DNA of 64,000 nucleotides from Pelagibius sp964472095 (lineage in GTDB: Bacteria > Pseudomonadota > Alphaproteobacteria > Kiloniellales > Kiloniellaceae): assembly GCA_964472095.1 (NCBI GenBank), contig CAYYIV010000017.1:1-64000 (forward strand), given 5' to 3'. The number at the start of each line of letters is the position of its first letter. The first letter of the stretch is position 1. Below the pieces are notes generated by a model. The model was not told the DNA's origin. It ran no database searches and saw nothing but the letters and a program-made list of their open reading frames with translations. The position numbers and the translations under genes are program-made. Positions 25,333 through 37,300 of this stretch are shown here, piece after piece.

Positions 25333-28300
25333 TTACGAAGTGATGACGTTCGTGATGTCATTATCGATTGCAACCTGGGCACCGCTCACGTTCGCGTAGA
25401 TCGTGTATCCAAGCGCAGTGGCCGTGCCAGCATCCCAGCCGCCACCGGTCAGATTGACCGTGTCGCCAGCTCCGGCACTGCCACTATTGAGCCCATCACC
25501 ACCACCGAGGATAGACAGAATGTTGTCTGTGTCGGTCAGAGCGATGATATCGCCCCAGCTGAGGGTGATCTCTTCCGCGGTGTCAGCGGAGCCGTTCTCC
25601 AGGTCGATGATCTCGAACTGCTGCCAGACCATATGGGTGATCGACGTGAAATCGACATCCTCATTGATCACCAGGGTGTCACCGGCGAAGGGATCGGCAC
25701 CGCCGTTGTCGGCACCACCGCTCACGATACCGCCCAGAACACCATCGGCCAGATCGAAGATCACGACATCGTCGCCGGCACCGCCGAAGATGAAGTCGGC
25801 TCCGGCGCCGCCGTCGATCCAGTCGTTGCCGAGACCGCCGTAGATGGTGTCGTTGCCGTCGTCTCCGAAGATCGTGTCGTTGCCGGCCCCGCCGTAGATA
25901 AGATCGTTGCCGTCGCCGCCGTAGATCAGGTCGTCGCCGCCGATGGTCGCATTAACGTCGGAGGAGTCACCGTAGATGGTGTCGTTGCCGGCGCCGCCAT
26001 AGATGGTGTCGTTGCCGCCGGCGATGTTCAGCACCGCCGTGCCGCCGTCGAGCGCCAGCACGTCACCTGAGATCAGGTCATGGCCGTCGCCGCCATGGAT
26101 CTCGTCGTCGCCGCCAACGTTGACGATCGCATTGCCACCGCCAACGGCAAGGGCGTCACCGGCGATGGTGTCGTTGCCGCCACCGCCGTAGATGGTGTCG
26201 CTGCCGGTGTTCGGCGCCCCGGCCACCGCCTGGTTGTAGACTGTGGCATCACCACCGTCGGTCGCCAGGGCATCGCCGGAGATCAGGTCATGGCCGTTGC
26301 CGCTGGTGATGTGGTCGTTGCCGACCAGAGCACCGATGACGCCCAGGCCAAGGGTGTTGGTCACCGTCGCATTGGCGTTGCGACCCGACGCCAGCGCGTC
26401 GCCCGCAATCACATGGCCGTGGTTCCCGGCAACGATGGTGTCGCTGCCAGCCTTGCCACCGGGACCGGTAGCCATGTTCAAGACAGACGCGAAGCCGTCT
26501 TCTCCAGCCGCCAGTGCATCACCGGCAATGTAGGACTTGCCGTACAGCCAGAAGCTGTCGCCGACGGTGATCTTGTCGTTGCCGGCAGAAGCGCCATGGC
26601 CGCCACCGGGGAACGCGGAGTCGTGGCCGGCGAGGTTTCTAACCTCGGCGGTGCTCCCCTTCCCGAAAGTCGCGGCATCGCCGGCGATCTCGTGGTTGCC
26701 GTGACCGGCCGTGATGGTGTCATCGCCGGCCTTGGCCTGCCCGTTCGGCCCATCGGAGATGGCGTGGTTGGTCACGGTCGCCAGCGCACCATTGCCCAGG
26801 GTCAGGGCGTCGCCGGCAATCCTTTCCCAACCGCCGCCACCGATGATCGAATCGCCGCCGGCAGAAGCCGTACCGCCAGCATCCTCGCCCAGCGTCGCCT
26901 TGTTGGTCACCCTGGCAGTGCCGCCGTTGTGACCGGTCATCGCATCGCCGGAGATGGTGTCGTCGCCGAGGCCGCCACTGATCACATCGCCGCCCGCAGA
27001 AGCCAGGGCGCTGCCATTGGCCGTGGCCGTGTTCTCGGCCTTGGCAATACCGCCGGAGCCCGTCGCCAGGGCGTCGCCGGCCACCTTGTCACCGCTGGCG
27101 CTCGCATGGATGGTGTCGTTGCCGACCTCCACGGTGGCGCTGGCCGAGGCCATCGCGGTGTTCTTCTGCGTCGCGGTGCTCCCCGAGCCGGCGGCAAGCG
27201 CGCCACCGGAGATCTCGTCGAAGCCAAGGCCGCCGGTGATGGAGTCGTTGCCGACCTTCACCGTCGAGGTGCCGGAACCGGTGCCCTCGTTCTCGCCCAG
27301 CGCAGTGCTGTTGGAGCCCGTGGTCAGGGCCTCGCCCGCGATCTGGCCGCTCGAGAAGATGTCGAGGAAGGCGCCGCCGTCGATGGTGTCGTTGCCGACT
27401 TTGACCGTGCCGTCGTTCTCGGCATAGCCGGAATTGGTCGCCTCCGCCCTGCCATTGTTGCCGGTGGCCACGGCCTCACCCGCCAGCTTGTCGCTGCCGT
27501 AGCCGCCGAGGATCGAGTCGTTGCCGACCTTGGCCTCGGCCGACCCGATGGCCTTTCCGATGTTCTCCACGATCGCCCTGCCGAAGAGGCCGGTTGCCAC
27601 GGCCTCGCCGCCGATCACGTCACTGTCGCCGTCACCGATCAGGGTGTCGTTGCCGACTTCAACGTCGCTCTCGTCGTAGGCATCGCCGTAGTTCCAGACG
27701 TTGGCCTGGCCCGCCGAGCCGGTGGCGAGGGACTCGCCGGCGATGAACTCGCTGCCCGAACCGCCGGTGATCTTGTCGTTGCCGACCTTCACCTTGCCGT
27801 TGCTGAAACCGGTGCCGTGGTTGTTGGTCGCAGCGACGCCGTTCTGGCCGGTAGCGAGCGCCTCGCCGGCCAGCCAGTCGGAGCCGGACCCGCCGTGGAT
27901 CGTGTCGTTGCCGACGAGAACCTCGGCCAGGCCGCTCGCCTCACCGGTGTTGTCGGCCGTGGCAGTACCGTAGTCGCCGCTGGCCAGCGCCTCGCCGGCG
28001 ATCACGTCGTTGCCGGAACCGCCGTCCAGGTAGTCGTTGCCGGCCTCGGCGATGCTGGTGCCGTAGGCTGTGCCGATATTCTCGGCGTCGGCGATGCCGC
28101 CGTAGCCGTAAGCCAGCGCCTCGCCGGCGATCTGGTCGTTTCCGCTGCCACCGTAGATCGCGTCGTTGCCCGCCGAGCCGCCGCTCTCGGAGGTGTTGCT
28201 GGCCTTGGCCACGGCATTCGTGCCGAAGGCCGCGGCGTCGCCCGCCACCAAGTCGTTGCCGTGGCCGGAATTGATGGTGTCGTTGCCCGCCTGAGAGTTG

Positions 28301-31300
28301 CCGCCCGTGGTCCGGTTGTCGGCATCGGCCTTGGCACCGTCGCCCATGGCCAGGGCGTCGCCACCCACCTTGTCGTTGTCGGAGCCGGCCGTGATCTTGT
28401 CGTTGCCGGCCTTGCCGCCCGCACTTGCCGTGTTGTTGGCAAAGGCGCGGGCATCGTTCTCCGCGATCTCCAGGGAGTCACCGGCGACCGTGTTGTCGCC
28501 GCTGCCGGCGTCGATGGTGTCGTTGCCAGCCGTGGAGCCGCTGCCCGTCGCCGAGTTGTTGGCCACCGCCGTGCCGCCGATCCCCACGATGGAGCCGGAG
28601 TCACCGGAGATGGTGTCGGCACCGGCGCCGGCCTCGATGGAGTCGTTGCCCGCGCCGCCGCCAGCGGTCGCCTCGTTGGTGGTCGTCGCCGTCGCAGAGT
28701 CACCCATGGCCAGAGAGCCGCCGGCGATCACGTCGTCGCCCGCGCCCGCCAGGATGGTGTCGTTGCCGGCGGTCGCGCCGGAACCGCTGGCCTTGTTGTG
28801 GGTCGTCGCCGTGGCATGGCCGCCGGAGACCACCGCCGCCGCGTCGCCGGCCAAGATGTCGGAGCGTCCGTCGTCGTTGGCGTCGATGTAGTCGTTGCCG
28901 GCCTTTGCGCTGCCGAAGCTGGTGGAGGTGGCCTCGTTCTTCACCCGCGCGGTGCCGTTCTCGCCGGTCGCCAGGGCGTCGCCTGCCACCAGATCATGGC
29001 CGTCACCGGCATAGATGGTGTCGTTGCCGGCGATGGCGCCGCCGTAGTAGCTGTCGGCATCGGCGGTGTTGTCGGCGTCGGCCGTGGCCCCGGCCCCCGC
29101 AACCAGGGCGCCGCCGGAGATCACGTCATCACCGTCGCCCGCCAGGATCTTGTCGTTGCCGGCCGAAGCGGTGCCGCCGTAGCTGCTGGTCGCCGTGTTG
29201 TTGGCGTAGGCGTTGCCGCCGTCTTCAGCCGTGGAAGCCGCATCGCCCGCCAGGGTATCGCCGTAGGATCCCTCGGAGGCATCGATGAAGTCGTCGCCGG
29301 CAGAGGCCGTCCAACCGCTGGCCGCCAAGGTGGTTGCCGTGTTGTCGGCCTTGGCCTCGCCGCCCGACCCGGTCGCCAGCGCGTCGCCGGCGATCTGGTC
29401 GTGCCCGTAACCGGCGTAGATCTTGTCGTTACCGGCCTTGGCGGTGCCGTGATAGCCGCTCACCTCGGCCGTGTTGTACGCCTTGGCCTCGCCGTTGGCA
29501 CCGGTGGCCATGGCGTCGCCGCCGGACCGGTCGTCGCCGTCACCGAGGAAGATCTGGTCGTTGCCGGCCTCGGCATAGGACTCGTTCGTGCCCTTCGCCT
29601 GCGCCTTGTTCTTGGCAAGGGCCTTGCCGCCCGCACCCGTCGCCAGGGCGTCGCCGGCCACGTCATCGTTGCCGGCACCGGCGAAGATGGTGTCGTTGCC
29701 TGCAAAGGTGTCGGACTTCTGGCTGCCCTCGGCGATCGAGGTGTTCTCGGCAGTGGCCGTCGAGCCGTTGCCCTGGGCCAGCGCGCCGCCGGAGATCACG
29801 TCGTTGCCGCTGCCGGTCTCGATGTAGTCGTTGCCGGCCCCGGTATCCGGGCTGAAGGACGACTGCGCCAGGTTCTTCACCGTGGCATTGCCGCTGCCCG
29901 CGCCCAGGGCGGCCGCGTCGCCCGCGACCACGTTGTTGCCGTTGTGGGCGTAGATCACGTCGCTGCCCGCCTGGCGGCCAGTGCCGTTGGAAGTACCGTT
30001 CGTCGAAGTGTTCTCGACGTAGGCGCTGACACCGGCACCATGGGCCAGGGCGTCACCGGCGACGCTGTCGTTCCCGTAGCCGCCGATGTAGTCGGCGTGA
30101 ATGACATCGTTGCCCGCAATGCCGCCGCTGCTGGCGGTGTTGATCGCCTTGGCGAGGCCGCCGTAGCCCGTGGTCACGGCCAGGGCGTCACCGGCCAGCA
30201 GGTCGTTGCCGTTGCCGGCCCAGATGACATCGGTGCCCGCGAGGCCGCCATTGCTGGCAGTGTTGTTGGCCGTGGCCTCGGCGGAAGAGTTCGAGAACTC
30301 CGCCGCGTCGCCGGCACCCCGGTTGTCGCCGCTGCCGGCAAAGATCCCGTCGTTGCCCGCCGAGGCCCCGGCGGCATTGGCGGTGTTGTTCGCGGTGGCA
30401 GTGTTGCCGCCGCCGCCGGTCTCGACCGTCAGGGCGTCGCCCGAGAAGTCGTCGCTGCCGCCACCCAGGTCCAGGGTGTCGTTACCGGCAGTGCTGCCGG
30501 CGGCCGCGGTGTTGTTCGCCGTCGCCGAGGCGCTCTTGCCGTGGGCAAGGGCGTCGCCGGCCACGGTGTCGTTGCCCGACCCGGCGGTGATGGTGTCGTT
30601 GCCGGCCTGGGCACCGCTGGAGCCCGTGGTGTTGTTGGCCGTGGCTTCGGCGTGGCCGTTCTTCGACTTCGCCAGGGCGTCGCCGGACACCAGGTTGTTG
30701 CCGCCGAGGATGCTGATGGCGTCGTTGCCGGCCCGCGAGCCGTTGCCCGTGGCGTAGTTGTCGGCCTGCGCCTTGGCGAAGTCCTCACCGATGGCCAGGG
30801 ACCCGCCGGAGACGGTGTCGTCGTTCCAACCGGCCTTGATGGTGTCGTTGCCGGCCTCGGCGCCGCTGAAGGCCTTGTTGGTGCTGTAGGCCTCGGCGTC
30901 GTCGCCGGCCACCGCCATGGCGTCGCCCGCCACCCGGTTGTTGCCGCTGCCGACGTCGATATAGTCGTTGCCGGCGTCGCCGGAGCTGTGGTGCGCCTCG
31001 TTGATGGAGACCGCCTTGGCGTCGGCGAGATAGTTGTTGCCCGTCGAGATCGCCAGGGCATCGCCGGCCACGTAGTCGGCCTTGTGGTAGTAGGGATGCA
31101 CGCCATCGTCGGACAGGATGGTGTCGTTGCCGGCATCGCCCTTGGAGGCGAAGTTCTCCTGCTTGGCGAAGGCCGCCGCGGTCGCGACCGCCATGGCACC
31201 GCCGGAGATGGAGTCCTCGCCCTTGCCGGTCTTGATCAGATCGTTGCCGGCACCGTTGTCGGCATCATCCACCGCGACGTTCTTGCCGTAGGCGTTGGCG

Positions 31301-34300
31301 GTGTAGCCAATGGCCTGCGAGTCGCCGGCCACCAGGTTGTCGCCGTCACCGGCTTCGATGGTGTCGTTGCCAGCCGAGTTGTTCTTGGAGTGCTCGGCCT
31401 TGTTGAAGGAGTCGGACTCCGCGTGTCCCTTGGCGATCGCCTGGGCGTCGCCGGAGATCACGTCGTCGTCCCGGTCGGTCACGATCTTGTCGTTGCCGGC
31501 CTTGTTGCCGTCGTCCTTGTCGGCGTGGTTGTGGGACTTGGCCTTGGCGTTGCCGTGCGAGGAGATCGCCTGGGCGTCGCCCGCCACCACGTTGTCGCCC
31601 TTGCCGGCGAGGATGAGGTCGTTGCCGGCCTCGTTGTAGTCGTCGTCATGACCCTTACCGCCGGCATGGTTGTTCTGCTCGGCGTAGGCGTAGCCCTTGG
31701 CCACCGCCTGCGAACCGCCGGAGACGGTGTCGTCGTCCTTGCCGGTCACGATCTTGTCGTTGCCGGCCGTGTTGCGGTCGCCCCAGCCGGCATCGTTGTT
31801 GCCGTAGGCGGAAGCGGTGCCGAACGTCGAGACCGCCTGGGCGTCGCCCGCCACCAGGTTGTCGCCGTCGCCAGCTTCGATGGTGTCGTTGCCCGCGGAG
31901 CCGTAGCCGCCGGCCGCCTTGTTATCGGCGTCGGCCTTGGCGCTGCCGTGGGTCGAGATCGCCTGGGCATCGCCGGAGATCTTGTCCTTGCCGGAGCCGG
32001 CCTCGATCTCGTCGTTGCCGGCCTTGCCGCCCGAGCTGCCGGTGTTGTTGGCATAGGCCTCGGCACCGCTGACCGCGATCTCCAGGGCGTCGCCGGCCAC
32101 CACGTTGTCGCCGCTGCCGGCGTCGATGGTGTCGTTGCCGGCCTTCGAGCTGGAGCCGCTCGCGGTGTTGTTGGATACCGCCGTGCCGCCTGTCACCACC
32201 AGCGAGCCGGAGCCGCCGGAGATGGTGTCGTTGCCGCCGTCGGCGTCGATGTAGTCGTTGCCGGCGCTGCCGCCGCCCGTCGCGGTGTTGTTGGTCTCGG
32301 CATGGCCGGTGTTGCCCATCGCCAGGGCGCCGCCGGCGATCACGTCGTCGCCGTGGCCGGTCAGGATGGTGTCGTTGCCGGCCTTGGCGCCGCTGTGCGC
32401 GGTGTTCTTTGCCTTGGCCTCGGCATGGCCGTGGCTCGACTTCGCCAGGGCGTCGCCCGCCACCTGGTTGTCGCCCTTGCCGGCGTCGATCCAGTCGTTG
32501 CCGACCGAGGAGCCGTAGCCAGTGGCGTAGTTGTCGGCCTCGGCTTTGGCGGTGTACTTCGCCCGCGCCTGGGCATCGCCCGAGACCACGTCGTCGCCGT
32601 CGCCGGTCCAGATCTTGTCGTCGCCGGCAGAGCCGCCCTTCTTGGCGTCGTTGTCGGCATAGGCCTCAGCGGTGCCGAACTTGCTGACCGCCATGGCGTC
32701 GCCGGCCACCTTGTTATCGCCGCCGCCCGCATAGATGGTGTCGTTGCCCGCCTTGCCGCCGTCGTCGGCCTCGTTCTCGGAGACTGTCTTGGCGTTGCCG
32801 GAGACCGAGCGCGCCATGGCGTCGCCAGCGATCTCGTCGGCTTTGTGCCAGTAGGGGTGCACGCCGGAGTCGGACTCGATCCAGTCGTTGCCCGCCTTGG
32901 CACCGTCGTCGGCGATGTTCTCCTGCTTGGCGAAGGCCGCGGCGGTCGCAACCGCCATGGCACCGCCGGAGATGGTGTCCTCGCCCTTGCCGGTCTTGAT
33001 CGTGTCGTTGCCGGCACCGTTCCTGGAGTCGTTGTCGGCGATGTTCTTGCCGTAGGCGTTGGCCGTCTTGCCGATGGCCTGCGAGTCGCCGGCCACCAGG
33101 TTGTCGCCGTCGCCGGCCAGGATGGTGTCGTTGCCGGCGGTGTTGTCCTTGGAGTGCTCGGCCTTGTTGAGGGAGTCGGACTCCGCGTGCCACTTGGCGA
33201 TCGCCTGGGCGTCGCCGGAGATCACGTCGGCGTCCTTGCCGGTCACGATGGTGTCGTTGCCCGCCTTGTTGCCGTCGTCCTTGTCGGCGTGGTTGTGCGA
33301 CTTCGCCGTGGCGTTGCCGTCGGAGGAGATCGCCTGGGCATCGCCCGCCACGGTGTTCTTGCCGTCGCCGGCGTAGATCTCGTCGTTGCCCGCCTCGTTG
33401 TAGTCGTCGTCCTTGCGGCTGCCGCCGGCGTGGTTCGACTGCTCGGCGTAGGCGGTATCCTTGGCCACGGCCTGGGCGCCGCCGGAGATGGTGTCGTCGC
33501 CCCAACCGGAGACGATGGTGTCGTTGCCGGCGTCGTTCCTGTCGCCGCCCACTGCGTCGTTCTTGCCATAGGCCTTGGCGTCGTCGTACTTCGAGATCGC
33601 CTGCGAGTCGCCGGCCACCAGGTTGTCGCCGCCGTCGACGTAGAGCTCGTCGTTGCCGGCCTTGTTGCCGTCGCCTTCGGCCTTGTTCTCAGAGTAGGAG
33701 AAGGCGTCCTGCTTGGCGATGGCCTGGGCGTCGCCCGAGACGATGTCGTCGTCGCGGCCGGTCACGATGGTGTCGTTGCCCGCCTTGTTGTTCGCCTTGT
33801 AGTCGTCCTCGCCCTGGGCGTGGTTGTGCGACTTCGCCGTGGCCGTCGAGTTGCTGCCGGCGCCGATCGCCTGGGCATCGCCCGCCACCACGTTCTCGCC
33901 CTTGCCGGCGTAGATCGCGTCGTTGCCGGCCTCGTTGTCGTCGTCGTTCTTGTGTTCGCCGGCGTGGTTGTTCTGCTCGGCGTAGGCCGACTTGTGGCCG
34001 ATCGCCTGCGCATCGCCGGAGATCGTGTCGTCGCCGTCGCCGGACAGGATGATGTCGTTGCCGGCACGGGTGCCGTCGCCGTTCTTGGCGTCGTTGTTGC
34101 CCTTGGCGACCGCGTCGCCGCCCGAGGAGATCGCCTGGGAGTCGCCGGCCGACGTGTTGTCGCCCCCGCCGATGTCGAGCCAGTCGTTGCCGGCCGAGGT
34201 GCCGCCGGTCGCCGTGTTGTTGGCCTCGGCATAGGCGAAGTCTGCGGCGCGCGCCTGGGCGTCGCCGGAGACGATGTCGTCGCCCGACCCGGTGTAGATG

Positions 34301-37300
34301 GCGTCGTCGCCGGCCGAGCCGCCGTCCTTCGCCGTGTTGTTGGCGTAGGCAAAAGCGTCATCGCCGGTGTTCACCGCCATGGCGTCGCCGGCCACCTTGT
34401 TGTCGCCACCGCCCGCATAGATGGTGTCGTTGCCCGCCTTGGCGCCGTCGTCGGCGTCGTTGTAGGACTTCGCCACCGCGTCCTGGTTGCCCCAGCCCTG
34501 CGAGCGCGCCATGGCGTCGCCGGCGATCTCGTCGGATTTGTGCCAGTAGGGGTGCACGCCGGAGTCGGACTCGATCCAGTCGTTGCCCGCCTTGGCACCG
34601 TCGTCGGCGATGTTCTCCTGCTTGGCGAAGGCCGCGGCGGTCGCAACCGCCATGGCACCGCCGGAGATGGTGTCCTCGCCCTTGCCGGTCTTGATCGTGT
34701 CGTTGCCGGCACCGTTCCTGGAGTCGTTGTCGGCGATGTTCTTGCCGTAGGCGTTGGCCGTCTTGCCGATGGCCTGCGAGTCGCCGGCCACCAGGTTGTC
34801 GCCGTCGCCGGCCAGGATGGTGTCGTTGCCGGCGGTGTTGTCCTTGTCGCCCGAGGCCTTGTTGAAGGAGTCGGACTCCGCGTGCCACTTGGCGATCGCC
34901 TGGGCGTCGCCCGAGACGGTGTCGTTGCCCTTGCCGGTCACGATCTTGTCGTTGCCGGCCTTGTTTTCCTTGCCGCCGTCGGCATGGTTGTGCGAATTCG
35001 CATCGGCGTTGCCGTTGGAGGAGATCGCCTGGGCGTCGCCCGCCACGGTGTTCTTGCCGTCGCCGGCCAGGATCACGTCGTTGCCGGCCTCGTTGCGGTC
35101 GTCGTTCCGGTGGTCACCGGCGTGGTTGGACTGCTCGGCCAGCGCATAGAGGCCGCCGATCGCCTGCGAACCGCCGGAAATCACGTCGTCGCCGGAGCCG
35201 GCGGTGATGGTGTCGTTGCCGGCCTCGTTGTCATCGCCCCACTTGGCGTCGTTCTTGCCGAAGGCCTTGGCGATTTTGCCGGCGATCGCCTGCGCGTCGC
35301 CCGCGACCTTGTTCCACCAGCCGCCGTCGACATGGATGGAGTCGTTGCCGGCCGAAGCCTTGCCGCCGGTCGCCTTGTTGTCGGCGTCGGCCTTCGCCTC
35401 GTTGTCGGCGATAGCCTGGGCGTCGCCCGAGACGATGTCCTTGCCGCCGTAGGCGACGATCTCGTCGTTGCCCGCCGAGCCCTTGTGCTTGGCGGTGTTG
35501 TTGGCATAGGCCTCGGCCTTGCCGAAGTGGCCCTTGCTGACGGCCATGGCGTCGCCCGCCACGGTGTTGTCGCCGCCGCCGGCCCAGATGGTGTCGTTAC
35601 CGGCCTTGCCCCAGTTCTCCGCCGTGTTGTCGGCCTTCGCCTCGGCCTGCCAGCCGATGGCCATGGCGTCGCCGGCCACCTGGTCGTCGCCGTCGCTCCA
35701 GGGGAAGCTGTCGGCGACAATCTTGTCGTTGCCGGCCGAGCCGCCGTTGCTGGCGTCGTTGTCGGTCTTGGCCTTGGCGGAGTAGACACCCTTCGCCAGC
35801 GAGCCGCCGGAAACCGTGTCGCTGCCGCCGTCGGTATGGATGACGTCGTCGCCCGCCTTGGAGCCCCAGCCGTCTGCCGTGTTCTCGGCATGGGCGTGGG
35901 CGAACTTGGCGATCTCCAGCGCATCGCCGGCGCCGAGGTCGTCGCCGTTGCCCGAGAAGATCACGTCGTTGCCGGCGGAGCCACCGTCGGTGGCGGTGTT
36001 GAAGGCGTAGGCGGATTCTGCCTGTATTTCTTCATCCCCTTCGTCCGGAGCGCCCTCGCCGCCGTCGAAGTTCTTGATGCTCAGCGAGTCGCCGGAGAAC
36101 ACGTTGTTCCCGTTGCCCGCAACGATGGTGTCGTTGCCCGCCTTGCCGCCGTCGTCGGCCGTGTTGAGGGCCTTGGCGATTCCCAGGTAGCCCTTGGAAA
36201 CGGCCAGGGCGTCGCCGGCGATGGTGTCGTTGCCGTCGCCGCCGAAGATCTTGTCGTTGCCCGCCGAGCCCTTGTCGTCGGCCTCGTTGATCGCCGTGGC
36301 GTCGGCAATCTTGCCGTAAGCGACCGCGTCGCCGCCGATCATGTCGTTGCCGGAGCCCTCGCCGCCATCGCCGTAGATGGTGTCGTTGCCGGCGTTGCCG
36401 CCCTTCTTGCCGTGCTTGCCGTCGCCCTCGTTGATCGAGAGCGCCGAGGCGATGCCGTTCTGGGCGATCGCCAGGGCCTCGCCGGCGATCACGTCGTCGC
36501 CGTCGCCGCCCTTTATGAGGTCGCTGCCGACCTCTGCCTTGGACTTGCCGTGGATGGCCAGGTTCTTGGCCACAGCCAGGGCGAAATGACCATCGGTGAT
36601 GGCACCGGCGTCGCCGGCAATGGAGTCGTTGCCCTCGTCACCGTTGATGACGTCGTTGCCGAAGCCGGTGTCCTTGTTGCCGAAGCCGTCTTCCGGACGC
36701 TTGATGCTGTCGTCGGAGTAGGCGAAGGCCAGCGCCGCATCGGTGCCGGTCGCCAGGGCGTCGCCGGAAATCTTGTCGTCGCCGCCACCGCCGTGGATGG
36801 TATCGTTACCGCCGATAATGGCGACCGCATCGTAGGGCGCGAAGCCGCCGTACTGTGCCGCGTTCATGTTGTTCAGGGCGTCGCCGGCGATCACGTCGTT
36901 GCCGGGCACGCCGCCACCCGCGGGCATGCCGCCGATGGTCTCATGGCCGTCACCGTAGATCTGGTCGTCGCCGGTGCCGCCATCCATGGAATCGTCGCCT
37001 TCGCCGCCGATCATGAAATCGCCGCCGGAACCGCCGTACATGTTGTCGTCCCCGGCATTGCCGAAGAGGAAGTCGTTGTGGTCGTTGAACCGGGGATCGT
37101 GGTCCAGGTCAGCCGCGCCGCCGTTGAAGATCTTGCCGCCGAGGAAGAGATCGACGAACTGGTCGAGCACCTTCTGGCTCTGCTGCTCGTGCATCTCCTG
37201 CGAGCCGCCGTAGAGATGATCCTGACCCGTCGAGCCCAGGATGAAGTCCGGGCCACCGAAGCCCTCGACGGTGTCGCCGCCGGGAGCGGCCTTCAGGAAG

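Noticed and set aside
26000..36900. Regularly spaced GTGTCGTTGCC-type direct repeats that superficially resemble a CRISPR array
   Set aside because: They are the complement of the coding repeat GNDT, in frame through one gene. Spacing varies, and the intervening sequences are themselves repeated.
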